Positions 33,999-47,506 of a stretch of 64,000 bases of DNA are shown piece after piece. The notes beneath the pieces are model-generated. The model saw only the letters and a list, made by a program, of their open reading frames with translations. It did not search any database and was not told where the DNA came from. The stretch covers positions 3,844,001-3,908,000 of the forward strand of contig NZ_AP024269.1 of assembly GCF_016629525.1 (NCBI RefSeq). The letters are read 5' to 3'. The stretch is from Kaistia sp. 32K. Lineage in GTDB: Bacteria; Pseudomonadota; Alphaproteobacteria; Rhizobiales; Kaistiaceae. How positions within the stretch are numbered: position 1 is the first letter of the stretch; each line of letters opens with the position of its first letter. The position numbers and the translations under genes were made by a program.

Positions 33999-34943
33999 CT
34001 AGTCGTTCGAGCCCGGAATGAAGGCGTCGAAGGCGGCCCAGAACAGCCCGCGGATCGGATCGCGCTCCATCAGGATCTCATGCCGCGATCCCGGAATGAC
34101 GATCTGCGCGCCGATCCGCATCTCGCGGGCGAAGCGCTCGATGGCGAGCGGCGACACCACGCGGTCCTCGCCGGCCGCGATCAAAAGCGTCGGAATGCGG
34201 ATGCCGGCGGCGAAGGCCGGGTTGGCGGCCTCGTTCATCGCCCGGCAGGCGGCATGCAGCCAGGCAATCGTCGGTGCGCCGACCCCGAGTTCGGGCTGCG
34301 CCTTGCTGACGGCAAGGGTGCGGGCGAAACGGCGGGGATCGCTGGTCAGCGGATTGCCGGAGAAGCCGCGCTCCTCGACCTGGGCGATCTTGGCGCCCGG
34401 CGGGAAGGCATCGCCGAGGCCGAGCAGCGAGAAGGCGCCGGCGGTGAAATTGATCACCCGGCGCGACGGGGCGAAGCCGCCGAAATCGAGCAGCGGCGCC
34501 GCGAGCACCATGCGCGAGAAGACCTGGCGCGAGCGGCGCGCGACGCGCAGGCAGACGAGACCGCCGGTCGAATGCGCCAGCGCGAAATAGGGTGGCGGGC
34601 AATCCGGCAGCGCGACCTGCTGCATGAACGCCTCGAGGTCACGCTCATATTCGGAGAAATCGTCGACATGGCCCTTGAGAGGATTCGGAAGCCGCCGCTC
34701 GGAACCGCCCTGCCCGCGCCAGTCGAAGGTCGCGACCGCGAAGCCGCGCGCCAAAAGCTCGCCGACCACCTCGTAGTATTTCTCGATCGCCTCGGCCCGG
34801 CCGTGAACGAGACAGACCGTACCCTTGCGCTGGCCCGACGGCCGCCAGACCGCGGCACGCAGGCGGACGCCGTCCTCGGTCGTCACCGTCTGCTCGACCG
34901 CGCCGGCCGGAATCGGATTTTCGGAAAGGGTGATCAGGCTCAT
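33999..34943 (-). CDS. Alpha/beta hydrolase, lysophospholipase-like
   Basis: 314 aa. CLVHGRAEAIEKYYEVVGEL, then FDWRGQGGSERR, nucleophile elbow LAHSTGG, and the acid/His region LIAAGEDRVVSP and GSRHEILME mark a PldB/monoglyceride-lipase-type hydrolase. Substrate likely a lysophospholipid or monoacylglycerol ester. ATG 34943 is preferred over the frame extension to 35006, which contains prolines and no ribosome site. Confidence 0.85.
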   Translation of the reverse strand: MSLITLSENPIPAGAVEQTVTTEDGVRLRAAVWRPSGQRKGTVCLVHGRAEAIEKYYEVVGELLARGFAVATFDWRGQGGSERRLPNPLKGHVDDFSEYERDLEAFMQQVALPDCPPPYFALAHSTGGLVCLRVARRSRQVFSRMVLAAPLLDFGGFAPSRRVINFTAGAFSLLGLGDAFPPGAKIAQVEERGFSGNPLTSDPRRFARTLAVSKAQPELGVGAPTIAWLHAACRAMNEAANPAFAAGIRIPTLLIAAGEDRVVSPLAIERFAREMRIGAQIVIPGSRHEILMERDPIRGLFWAAFDAFIPGSND

Positions 34944-35021
34944 CCGCCGCGCAAGGTCCGCTTTCGAGGGTCTTTCGGGTTTAGCCGAGCCGCCCGGGGG
35001 CCACAAGCAAAGCGAGCAAAT

Positions 35022-35055
35022 GAAAAGCCGGCGGCACCTTGCGATGCCACCGGCT
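35022..35055 (-). terminator. Intrinsic terminator after the PepSY-like gene
   Basis: AGCCGGTGGCA/TGCCGCCGGCT stem on the minus strand followed by TTTTC. Confidence 0.75.
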
Positions 35056-35129
35056 GTCGGGCCGTTCTCGTGCGGGGGGCGGATCGAGACCGGCCGACGG
35101 TCGAAAGCCGAGGGAACCCGGCGATACGA

Positions 35130-35522
35130 CTACCAGCGGCGCCAGTCGTCGCCCCAGCCGCCATGCCAGCCGCGATCGCCGCGCCAGCCATTGTCGACCA
35201 CACGGCGGCGGAGGATGTCGCCGCTATAGGCATCGACCACCAGGATGAAGTCGCGGCCGCGCGCCGAGGCGCGGACGATCGACACGTCGCGCCGGTCGCG
35301 GATGATGTTGACGTCGTAATAGCCCTGCGAGCGGACCGCGCGGAAGATCTGGCGCGGGCTGAGCGGATAGCGCCGGTCGTCGCGATAGACCGGACGCGGA
35401 CCGCCGCGTCCATCCTCGTAGCCGCCGCGGCCGCCTTCGAATCGGTAGTCCTGGGCCTGCGCCGCCATCGGGGCGGCGAGCGATCCGATCAGGACTGTCG
35501 TGGCGAGAAGGACCTTGATCAT
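35130..35522 (-). CDS. Secreted Arg/Gly-rich protein with PepSY-like core
   Basis: 130 aa. Signal peptide VLLATTVLIGSLAAPMAAQA then a Gly/Arg/Tyr-rich stretch, a compact core (YPLSPRQIFRAVRSQGYYDV then ILVVDAYSGDILRRRVV) resembling PepSY or small inhibitor folds, and a Trp/Gly-rich tail (GWRGDRGWHGGWGDDWRRW). GGAG lies 7 nt before the ATG. Function unknown; envelope location is expected. Confidence 0.75.
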   Translation of the reverse strand: MIKVLLATTVLIGSLAAPMAAQAQDYRFEGGRGGYEDGRGGPRPVYRDDRRYPLSPRQIFRAVRSQGYYDVNIIRDRRDVSIVRASARGRDFILVVDAYSGDILRRRVVDNGWRGDRGWHGGWGDDWRRW

Positions 35523-35691
35523 GTTCTGTCTCCGGGTGGGCCGGACGAGCAAGTCATCGCCGGCATTGAGGTGAGCTTGCCACCGGGCGCCTGAACACCA
35601 TCCGAATTGGTCGTTCATGTGGCGTTCAGCGAGCCGGCGCACCGAATTCCGGGCGGGCCGAGGCCGGCGCCGGCGCGGGGCCGCCTAGCCT

Positions 35692-35720
35692 CTTGAAGAC
35701 GTAACGGAAGGTTCCCACAT
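35692..35720 (+). promoter_or_regulatory. RpoH (sigma-32) promoter candidate
   Basis: CTTGAAG (35692-35698), 15 bp, CCCACAT (35714-35720). The alphaproteobacterial sigma-32 pattern is CTTG-N17/18-CYTATNT; here the -10 is partly matched. It lies directly upstream of the ROSE-like leader and hsp20. Confidence 0.55.
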
Positions 35721-35723
35721 CCA

Positions 35724-35829
35724 GTCTGCGGATGCCGATAGCGGGTCCGCGAGACGCGTGATGCCGGCCGGAAATGGCGGCAATGCGTGAGTTTTGATCC
35801 TATGTCGCTCTGAAGGAGGACACCCCATG
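35724..35829 (+). promoter_or_regulatory. ROSE-type RNA thermometer
   Basis: The leader folds into successive hairpins: CTGCGGAT.../GTCCGCGAG (about 35724-35752), ACGC...GCCG/CGGC...GCGT (35754-35788), and a 3' hairpin in which TCCTATGTCGCTCT (about 35808-35812) can pair with the AAGGAGGA ribosome site (35813-35820). A U(C/U)GCU element opposite the Shine-Dalgarno sequence is the ROSE signature. At low temperature it should block hsp20 translation and open on heating. Confidence 0.75.
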
Positions 35830-36291
35830 CGTACGTTTGATCTGAGCCCCCTGTATCGCTCCACCGTCGGTTTCGACCGTCTCTTTTCGCTGCTCGACCA
35901 GACCACCGGCGTCGAAGGCGGCGTGCCCGGCTATCCGCCCTATAATATCGAGCGCACCGGCGAGAACGCCTACCGCATCACCATGGCGGTCGCCGGCTTC
36001 AACGACAGCGAACTCTCGATCGAGTCGCGTGAAAACACGCTGACCGTCAAGGGCGAGAAGAAGGTCGAGGACGGCCAGGACTCCGAGGTGCTGTATCGCG
36101 GCATCGCCGCGCGCTCCTTCGAGCGCCGGTTCCAGCTCGCCGACCATGTCGAGGTGAAAGGCGCCCGACTCGAAAACGGACTTCTCCACGTCGAACTCGT
36201 CCGCGAGATTCCGGAAGCGATGAAGCCGCGCACCATCGCGATCACCAGCGGCAAGTCCGCCGGCCAGCAGATCGAGGCGAAGGCCGCCTGA
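35827..36291 (+). CDS. Small heat-shock protein, Hsp20 family
   Basis: 154 aa. An N-terminal LSPLYRSTVGFDRLFSLLD segment, typical of IbpA-like alphaproteobacterial Hsp20, precedes an alpha-crystallin domain (about residues 40-135; YNIERTGENAYRITMAVAGF, ENTLTVKGEKKVE, RLENGLLHVEL). The C-terminal I-x-I motif is seen as RTIAI. It is a holdase that prevents aggregation of unfolded proteins. Controlled by the promoter and thermometer directly upstream. Confidence 0.95.
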   Translation: MRTFDLSPLYRSTVGFDRLFSLLDQTTGVEGGVPGYPPYNIERTGENAYRITMAVAGFNDSELSIESRENTLTVKGEKKVEDGQDSEVLYRGIAARSFERRFQLADHVEVKGARLENGLLHVELVREIPEAMKPRTIAITSGKSAGQQIEAKAA

Positions 36292-36320
36292 TCCGAACTG
36301 CGATACAAGCCTGTTGATGG

Positions 36321-36350
36321 GGCGCCCCACGAATGTGGGGCGCCTATTTT
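36321..36350 (+). terminator. Intrinsic terminator after hsp20
   Basis: Perfect 10-bp stem GGCGCCCCAC/GTGGGGCGCC with a GAAT loop followed by TATTTT. Confidence 0.85.
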
Positions 36351-37412
36351 CTAGGCGTCGACTGCTGAAATTATTCGCACGAAATTCTCGACTTCCTCGA
36401 CGCGGGTCCGGAAGCTCGTGACCAGGCGAATGGCGACGAATTCGCCGCGCCGGTCGCGCTCGACCAGCCCTTCCGGCGACCACTCATAATAGACGGCCCC
36501 GGCCGCCCGCAGCCGCGCGTCCAGTTCGCGCGGGATCACCACGAACAGCTCGTTGCCGTCCGGCTCGAAGGCGAGCGAGGCTCCCGGCGTCGCCGTGATG
36601 CCGGCCGCCAGCCGGCTCGCCATCGCATTGGCGTGCGCCGCGAGCTCGAGCCAGTGACCGTCGGCGAGATAGGCGGAGAACTGGGCGGAGACGAAGCCGC
36701 TCTTCGAGAACAGGTGGCCGGCCCGCTTGCGGTGGAATTCGAAGCCGCGCGCCTGCGCCTTGTCGAAGAAGATCACCGCCTCGGCGGCGAAGCAGCCATT
36801 CTTCGAGCCGCCGAAGGAGAGCACGTCGACGCCGGCGCGCCAGCTGGCCTCGGCCGGCGAGACGCCGAGCCCGGCAACCGCGTTGCCGAAGCGCGCGCCG
36901 TCCATGTGCAGCGGCAGGCCCGCGCCGTGCGCGACGGCCGCCAAAGCGGCGATTTCCGTGGGTTCGTAGGCGGTGCCGGCCTCGGTCAGCTGGCTGATCG
37001 AGACCGCCACCGGCTGGCCGTGATGCACCGCCTCGGCCGGATAGAGCGCGATCGCCGCCGCGAGATCCGCCGGATGCAGCTTGCCATCGGCGCCGTCGAT
37101 CCGGTGCAGGCGGGCGCCATTGCCGAAGAACTCCGGCGCCCCGCCCTCGTCGACCGCGATGTGGGCGTCGCGGTGGCAGAAGACCACCCCGCCCGGCCGG
37201 CCGAACTGGGCCAGCGCCAGCGCGTTGGCGGCGGTTCCGGTCGCCACGAAGAAGACGGCGACGTCGCGCTCGAAGACGCGCGCGAAGGCCGCTTCCACCG
37301 ACGCCGTCAGCGGATCGTTTCCATAGGCCGGCGCGCGGGCGCCGGCGGCTTCGACGAGGGCGGCCGCCACGCGGTCGGAGGCCCCTGTCCAGTTGTCGCT
37401 TGCGAAGATCAT
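36351..37412 (-). CDS. ltaE: Low-specificity L-threonine aldolase
   Basis: 353 aa PLP enzyme of fold type I. MIFASDNWTGASDRVAAALV at the start, HMDGARFGNA with the PLP Asp and Arg, and SFGGSKNGCFAAEAV with the Schiff-base lysine K204. It cleaves L-threonine or allo-threonine to glycine and acetaldehyde in the cytoplasm. The gene ends just at the hsp20 terminator and is otherwise isolated. Confidence 0.9.
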   Translation of the reverse strand: MIFASDNWTGASDRVAAALVEAAGARAPAYGNDPLTASVEAAFARVFERDVAVFFVATGTAANALALAQFGRPGGVVFCHRDAHIAVDEGGAPEFFGNGARLHRIDGADGKLHPADLAAAIALYPAEAVHHGQPVAVSISQLTEAGTAYEPTEIAALAAVAHGAGLPLHMDGARFGNAVAGLGVSPAEASWRAGVDVLSFGGSKNGCFAAEAVIFFDKAQARGFEFHRKRAGHLFSKSGFVSAQFSAYLADGHWLELAAHANAMASRLAAGITATPGASLAFEPDGNELFVVIPRELDARLRAAGAVYYEWSPEGLVERDRRGEFVAIRLVTSFRTRVEEVENFVRIISAVDA

Positions 37413-37997
37413 CGCGCCATATCGCGGCGGAGCGGTACGAAGCGCAAGCCCCCTTATGCGGCGAAGTGGCTCGAATGGCGCCGCCTAATTCCACGGCGGC
37501 CGATGCCTAAAAATGCAGCAAGAAATGCGCCCAAATCGACCAACTCGGTGACGCAGCGTCAGACACACGTTTCGCAATTTTGTTACGTTCAGGGCCGACA
37601 TTCATCAACGAAACTGTGATGGCCACGTACCTTTCGAAACAAACATAATGCGTGATCATCAGCGCGCTTGCCGTGGGGAAAGAGTTCTGGCATTTTGGCG
37701 CGCCGTCAATTAGGACAGCCTTACTGTCCCATTATCGAGTGCAACGCCAAGCGATCATGGGCATTGGGAGACGGGGCAAGCGGGGGTCGGAATGAACCTT
37801 GCTTGCGACACGGACGCGGCCCGGAAAGGTCGTCGTCGCGCCCCTTCCGGCGCGGCGGAGGATTTGGACGCGAAGCGTCTCAAGTATCGAATGCGGCGGG
37901 TACGCCGGTTGGTCATCCAAACGTCCCCAGGGACGGGCGGGAGAGCGGCCGGTCGAGACGTCGAATGATGAACCATAGAGGATGAGAGGGCACTCAG
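37413..37997. other. Long gap upstream of gltB
   Basis: 585 bp between the divergent threonine aldolase gene and gltB. I see no credible gene. It holds a GGACAG/CTGTCC dyad (37713-37718 and 37724-37729), a relatively AT-rich stretch at 37540-37650, and small hairpins near the gltB start. It is probably a long regulated leader and promoter. I did not find a convincing sigma-54 site. Confidence 0.5.
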
Positions 37998-42716
<4,719 letters not shown>

Positions 42717-42726
42717 GGGGAATAAA

Positions 42727-44148
42727 ATGGGTAAGGTAACGGGCTTCCTCGAAATCGACCGCCAGGACCAGAAGTACCAGCCGGCTGCGGACCGCATCCG
42801 GCACTTCCGGGAATTCACCCTGCCGCTCAGCGACCAGGACGTGTCGCGGCAGGCGGCGCGCTGCATGGATTGCGGCGTTCCCTTCTGCCATGGCGACACC
42901 GGCTGTCCGGTGCACAACCAGATCCCGGACTGGAACGACCTCGTCTATTCCGGCGATTGGCAGGAGGCCGCGCGCAACCTGCATTCGACCAACAACTTCC
43001 CGGAGTTCACCGGCCGCATCTGCCCCGCCCCGTGCGAGGAAGCCTGCACGCTGAACCTCGAGAACATTCCGGTCGCCATCAAGTCGGTCGAGCAGTCGAT
43101 CGCCGACAAGGCGTGGGATCAGGGCTGGATCAAGCCCGAGATCGCCGCGGTCAAGACCGGCAAGCGGGTCGCGGTCGTCGGTTCCGGCCCGGCGGGCCTC
43201 GCCGCCGCGCAGCAGCTCGCCCGCGCCGGCCATGACGTCCATGTCTTCGAGCGCGAGCCGAAGGCCGGCGGCCTGCTGCGCTACGGCATTCCGGACTTCA
43301 AGATGGAGAAGCACTTCATCGACCGGCGCGTCGCGCAGATCGAGGCCGAGGGCGCGACCTTCCACTACGGCCAGAACATCGGCGTCACCAAGCCGATGGC
43401 CGAGCTGGTCGCCGACCACGACGCCGTGCTGCTGACGGGCGGCGCCGAGGCGCCGCGCGATCCGAAGCTGCCGGGCGCGGAACTGGAGGGCGTGCATTAC
43501 GCCATGCCGTTCCTGGTCCAGCAGAACCGCCGCGTCGGCCGCGAGGAGATCCACGAGGAGCCGATCATCGCGACCGGCAAGCGCGTGGTCGTCATCGGCG
43601 GCGGCGATACCGCGTCGGACTGCGTCGGCACCTCGTTCCGCCAGGGCGCGCTCGCCGTCACCCAGCTCGACATCCGCCCGATGCCGCCGGTCCAGGAAGA
43701 CAAGCTCGCGGTCTGGCCCTACTGGCCGACCAAGTTCCGCACCTCTTCCTCGCAGGCCGAGGGCGCCGAGCGCGAGTTCGCCTGCGCGACGCTCGGCGTC
43801 GTCGGCAAGAACGGCAAGGTCACGGGCGTGCAGTGCGCCCGCGTCGACGAGAAGCGCCGGCCGATCGAGGGCACGGAGTTCATCATCCGCGCCGACTTGG
43901 TCTTCATGGCAATCGGCTTCGCCCATCCCCTGCACGAGGGCATGCTGACCGAACTCGGCGCTGATCTCGACAAGCGCGGCAACCTCGCGGCCAACACCCG
44001 CGACTACCGCACCTCGGTCGACAAGGTATTCGCCGCCGGCGACATGCGCCGTGGCCAGTCGCTGGTCGTCTGGGCGATCCGCGAGGGTCGCCAGGCCGCG
44101 CATTCGATCGACAAGCACCTGATGGGCGCGACCAACCTCGCCTGGTAG
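42727..44148 (+). CDS. gltD: Glutamate synthase small subunit
   Basis: 473 aa. N-terminal cysteine clusters (CMDCGVPFC near residue 46, then [10 protein letters not shown] and [11 protein letters not shown]) bind two [4Fe-4S] centres. An FAD motif [20 protein letters not shown] (about 150) and an NADPH motif [13 protein letters not shown] (about 288) follow. It passes electrons from NADPH to GltB for ammonia assimilation. Confidence 0.96.
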   Translation: MGKVTGFLEIDRQDQKYQPAADRIRHFREFTLPLSDQDVSRQAARCMDCGVPFCHGDTGCPVHNQIPDWNDLVYSGDWQEAARNLHSTNNFPEFTGRICPAPCEEACTLNLENIPVAIKSVEQSIADKAWDQGWIKPEIAAVKTGKRVAVVGSGPAGLAAAQQLARAGHDVHVFEREPKAGGLLRYGIPDFKMEKHFIDRRVAQIEAEGATFHYGQNIGVTKPMAELVADHDAVLLTGGAEAPRDPKLPGAELEGVHYAMPFLVQQNRRVGREEIHEEPIIATGKRVVVIGGGDTASDCVGTSFRQGALAVTQLDIRPMPPVQEDKLAVWPYWPTKFRTSSSQAEGAEREFACATLGVVGKNGKVTGVQCARVDEKRRPIEGTEFIIRADLVFMAIGFAHPLHEGMLTELGADLDKRGNLAANTRDYRTSVDKVFAAGDMRRGQSLVVWAIREGRQAAHSIDKHLMGATNLAW

Positions 44149-44174
44149 GCGACGCCCTATCTCTTAAAACGAAG

Positions 44175-44207
44175 AAGCCCCCGCCGGTCGCCGGCGGGGG
44201 CTTTTTC
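44175..44207 (+). terminator. Intrinsic terminator after gltD
   Basis: Perfect 12-bp stem AGCCCCCGCCGG/CCGGCGGGGGCT with a 3-nt loop, then TTTT. Confidence 0.92.
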
Positions 44208-44257
44208 ATGTCGGGTTCGACGAAGCTATTTCCGAGGCTGCATTTCCAGAACTCGAC

Positions 44258-44400
44258 CATCATCCTGAGGTGCCCGGCGGGCCTCGAAGGAGGGTCCAGG
44301 AAGCTCCCTTCGGGAGCAAACGGCCAGCGCGGGAGTTTCAGAGCTCCGCTGAATCCTCCTTCGAGGCTTCGCTACCGCGAAGCACCTCAGGATGATGGCG
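44258..44400. repeat. Dispersed palindromic repeat, copy 2
   Basis: Left end CCATCATCCTGAGGTGCCCGG, right end CGAAGCACCTCAGGATGATGG, the best-preserved inverted ends of the three copies. The middle (GGAAGCTCCCTTCGGGAGC and others) differs from copy 1. Confidence 0.78.
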
Positions 44401-44445
44401 GAGTCGGTCAATCGGCCTGGAAGACTGGGCTGTCTGGCGGCCTCT

Positions 44446-44570
44446 TCACCTCTCCCTGAGGGAGAGGTCGACGCACGAAGTGCGGCGGGTGAGGGTTTAG
44501 GAAACCATCCGGAGAGGCCGTAAACCCTCACCCGGAGCTTCGCTCCGACCTCTCCCTCAGGGAGAGGTGA
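44446..44570. repeat. Second repeat type, inverted CTCTCCCTGAGGGAGAGG ends
   Basis: TCACCTCTCCCTGAGGGAGA at one end and TCTCCCTCAGGGAGAGGTGA at the other; inside are inverted GGGTGAGGGTTTA and TAAACCCTCACCC. Each end is itself a palindrome. This CTCTCCCTGAGGGAGAGG-GGGTGAGGG arrangement is familiar from other rhizobial genomes. No coding sequence. Confidence 0.78.
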
Positions 44571-44634
44571 GGCCTGAGCCCTGCATTCATGCTTCGGGTT
44601 CTCTCCCTCAGAGGAACCTTTGCAAAACACCACC

Positions 44635-44760
44635 CCCATCATGCTGAGGAGGCCCGCAGGGCCGTCTCGAAGCACGCAGAGCGGCCGTGCCATCGACAGG
44701 CTGCACATAGACCGTGCGTCCTTCGAGGCTTCGCTGGCGCGAAGCCCCTCAGGATGATGG
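44635..44760. repeat. Dispersed palindromic repeat, copy 3 (diverged)
   Basis: Left end CCATCATGCTGAGGAGGCCC, right end GCGAAGCCCCTCAGGATGATGG; the CCTTCGAGGCTTCGCTGGCG block matches the other copies. It is diverged at the left end. Confidence 0.7.
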
Positions 44761-44827
44761 AAATCGAGCGCCGCAGGGCTGCCGGACAGCGATGCGCCAC
44801 GATCAGGAAGAGGTGAAGCGCCCCGCC

Positions 44828-46114
44828 CTATCGCAGCGCCGGCGCCAGTTGCGGCACGCCGGCGGTCGGGGCCGGCAGGATGACGATGCCGTCGACGATG
44901 CTGCCCGGCGCGTCGGCCGTTTCGTCCTCGGCATGCGGCGGCTTCCAGGCGAAATCGTCGACGCGGCCGGGCTGGGCGGCCGGCGACTTGCCCTCGACGG
45001 TCAGCTTGTACTGGACGCTGTCCGCCGCCGGGCCCGGCACGGTCTGGTCGCGAGCGCCGATCAGCTTGCCGTCGGCCGCGCCCGGCTCCGGATCGGTCAG
45101 CGAGATGACCGGGCCGACCTGGCGTTCCTTGCCGTCCGGGCCGATCTCCATCGTCGCATTCGGATTGGTCGGCGTCACCGAACTCATCGGCAGGCCGAAC
45201 CCGCTGCCCTGGCGGATGTCGCGCTCGACGAAGAAGGCGAGCTTGCGCCGTCCCGCCTTGGTGAAGTTGATGCCGTCGCTGCCGCGCAGCGTCCGCGTCT
45301 GGCCCTCGACATCCGGGCCGCGCGCCACGAACTGGCCGCTCTCGTCGGCGAACCCGTCCCAGATGTCGATGAAACTGCCGCCGACGGCCTCGACCCGGCC
45401 CTTGAACAGCGTGTTGAGGAAGGCCATGTCGGCCGAGGCGTCCTTCGACCGCATCGGCGGCACGCCGACCCAGTAGACCGGCTTGCCATAGGCCTGCAGC
45501 GCTAGCAGAAAGCGCTCGACGCGCTGCTGGTAGGCCTTCTGCCATTCGTCCGAACGCGGCGCGAACCGGCCGTCCTTGGTCCGGATCTGCTGGCGGTCAT
45601 TGGTTCCCATCAGCACGACGACCATGTCCGGCTTGTCGGCGACGAGCATCTCCGAGATCTTGCCGGCCCAGTCGAAATGGTCGTCGCGGACAAAGCCGGA
45701 CGGACCGTCCGAGCGGTCGACGACGGCGAGGCGCGGTTCCTCGGCGAAGGCCTGGTCGAGCCCCCAGGCGAGGCCGCCGGCGACGAAATCGCCGACGACA
45801 AGCACCTTCTTGGCGTCCGGGTTCTTGGGCTGGATCTCCAGCGCCGGATAGACCGGCTCGGCCGGCGCGGCCGGCCGCTTCTTGCGCGGCTGCTCGTCGC
45901 GCGGCGCCCTCTGGGCGGAGGGCGGCCGCTGGCGGCCGATCTCGCCCGGCGGCACGGGGTAGGCCCCCGGCGGTGGCGGCCGCTCGATGCCGAACAGGCG
46001 ATCGAGAAAGCCGGCGGGGCCCCTAAACTGCGCCGAGGCCGGCTCCATCACGCCAACCAGGGCAAAGGAAACCAGCAGGACGACGGCGACGGCGCGGAAG
46101 AGACGAACCAGCAT
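44828..46114 (-). CDS. DUF459 SGNH-hydrolase-like protein
   Basis: 428 aa. Signal or anchor segment VVLLVSFALVGVMEPASAQ, a Pro/Arg-rich linker, then the DUF459 domain. The SGNH blocks are recognisable but altered: block I reads VVGDFVAGG (F110 where GDSL enzymes have Ser), block III GTNDRQ is intact, block V reads SDGINFTKAG (N283 where His is usual). Family members are periplasmic and possibly act on cell-wall acyl groups. Next to a lytic transglycosylase gene on the same strand, 59 bp away. Confidence 0.83.
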   Translation of the reverse strand: MLVRLFRAVAVVLLVSFALVGVMEPASAQFRGPAGFLDRLFGIERPPPPGAYPVPPGEIGRQRPPSAQRAPRDEQPRKKRPAAPAEPVYPALEIQPKNPDAKKVLVVGDFVAGGLAWGLDQAFAEEPRLAVVDRSDGPSGFVRDDHFDWAGKISEMLVADKPDMVVVLMGTNDRQQIRTKDGRFAPRSDEWQKAYQQRVERFLLALQAYGKPVYWVGVPPMRSKDASADMAFLNTLFKGRVEAVGGSFIDIWDGFADESGQFVARGPDVEGQTRTLRGSDGINFTKAGRRKLAFFVERDIRQGSGFGLPMSSVTPTNPNATMEIGPDGKERQVGPVISLTDPEPGAADGKLIGARDQTVPGPAADSVQYKLTVEGKSPAAQPGRVDDFAWKPPHAEDETADAPGSIVDGIVILPAPTAGVPQLAPALR

Positions 46115-46173
46115 GGCGATATCCGGCGGGAAGGACCGCCTGCCCTCGGCGGCCTTCCCTTGAGGAAAGGATC

Positions 46174-47427
46174 TTAACTGCCGGAGCGCAGGCGCTGCAA
46201 CAGCCCCGTTGAGGCATAGCCGTCCGGGATCATGCCGGCCGACGCCTGGTAGGAGCGGATCGCCCGCTTGGTCCCGGCGCCGATCTTGCCGTCGACCGCG
46301 CCGGAATAATAGCCGTGCCGGCCGAGCAGCGACTGCAGTTCGGCCCGCTCGGACGCCTGCAGCGGCCGTGCGTCGCGCGGCCAGCCGGAGACGAAATCAT
46401 TGCCGCCGCGCAGCCGGTCCGACAGGTGGCCGACCGCGAGCGCGTAGGCATCGGCGTTGTTGTAGCGCTTGATGACGCGGAAATTCTGCAGGAGCAGGAA
46501 GGCCGGGCCGCCGGCGCCCGCCGGCGCATAGAGGCGCGCCGGTTCGTTCGAGGCCGGGAACGGCCGGCCGGCGACGCGGTGCAGACCGAGCTTGCGCCAC
46601 TGGTCGAGCGACAGCGTCTCGCCGGAATCGGCATGGCGCCAGTCGAAGCCGGCCGGCAGCTCGACCTCGTAGCCCCAGGTCTGGCCGTGCCGCCAGCCCA
46701 TCTTGGCGAGATAGTTGGCCGTCGAGGCGAGCGCGTCGACCTCCGAGGTCCAGATGTTGCGCTTGCCGTCGCCGTCGAAATCGACCGCATAGGCCTGGTA
46801 GGTGGTCGGGATGAACTGGGTGTGGCCCATGGCGCCGGCCCAGGAGCCGACCATGCCGCGCGGCGTCACGTCGCCGTTCTGGATGATCTTCAGCGCCGCG
46901 ATCAGCTGCTGGCGGCCGTACTTGGCACGCGAGCCGCCCTGATAGGCGAGCGTCGCCAGCGAGCGGATGGTGTTCTTGACGATCTTGTCGTTGGTCAGCA
47001 CCTGGCCATAGGAGGATTCCATCCCCCAGATCGCCACCACGACGCTGCGGTCGACGCCGAAGGCCTGCTCGATCTGGCGCAGCTGCCGGTCATACTGCTT
47101 GAGCATGTCGCGGCCGTTCTCCAGCCGTTTGGCCGAGACGGCGCCGTCCAGATATTCCCAGAGCGGCTTGACGAATTCGGCCTGCGACTGCGCCTTGGCG
47201 AGCACGTCGGGGTCGGGCGTGAAATTGCCGAGGGCGGCGTTGTAGACGCTGCGCGAGATGCCGGCCTTCTGCGCCGTCGGCCAGAAGCTCGCCACCCAGC
47301 GCTGTCCGGCGGCGTCCGCCATGGCCGGCAACAATCCGGCCAACAGCATCAAGACCAGCAGGAAGGCGCGGGTTCCGGCAGCGCGGATCGGCTGCATCGC
47401 GGAAACGGGCGGGCTCCAAAATGCCAT
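46174..47427 (-). CDS. Lytic murein transglycosylase, MltB family
   Basis: 417 aa. Signal peptide (AFLLVLMLLAGLLPAMADAAG), a transglycosylase domain with catalytic Glu in WGMESSYGQ, GAMGHTQFIPTTYQ and GDGKRNIW motifs, and a C-terminal peptidoglycan-binding domain (about 360-417; LLGRHGYYSGAVDGKIGAGT). It cleaves glycan strands of peptidoglycan to 1,6-anhydro-muropeptides in the periplasm. First gene of a probable pair with the DUF459 gene. Confidence 0.92.
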   Translation of the reverse strand: MAFWSPPVSAMQPIRAAGTRAFLLVLMLLAGLLPAMADAAGQRWVASFWPTAQKAGISRSVYNAALGNFTPDPDVLAKAQSQAEFVKPLWEYLDGAVSAKRLENGRDMLKQYDRQLRQIEQAFGVDRSVVVAIWGMESSYGQVLTNDKIVKNTIRSLATLAYQGGSRAKYGRQQLIAALKIIQNGDVTPRGMVGSWAGAMGHTQFIPTTYQAYAVDFDGDGKRNIWTSEVDALASTANYLAKMGWRHGQTWGYEVELPAGFDWRHADSGETLSLDQWRKLGLHRVAGRPFPASNEPARLYAPAGAGGPAFLLLQNFRVIKRYNNADAYALAVGHLSDRLRGGNDFVSGWPRDARPLQASERAELQSLLGRHGYYSGAVDGKIGAGTKRAIRSYQASAGMIPDGYASTGLLQRLRSGS

Positions 47428-47506
47428 GTCGCAGAATTCTCCTCAGGTTCGCTTGCTATCCGCTCCGGATCGGGGGGACCGGAGCGCTCCACGCCGGGGG
47501 GCGCGT

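Noticed and set aside
37690..37704. TGGCATTTTGGC as a sigma-54 promoter of gltB
   Set aside because: The GC element and spacing (TGGCAC-N5-TTGCW) are not met.
37668..37985. 105-codon plus-strand ORF before gltB
   Set aside because: Arg/Gly-rich with no ribosome site or motif; better explained as non-coding leader.
44258..44760. CRISPR-like array
   Set aside because: Repeats are of two kinds, palindromic, irregularly spaced and without cas genes.
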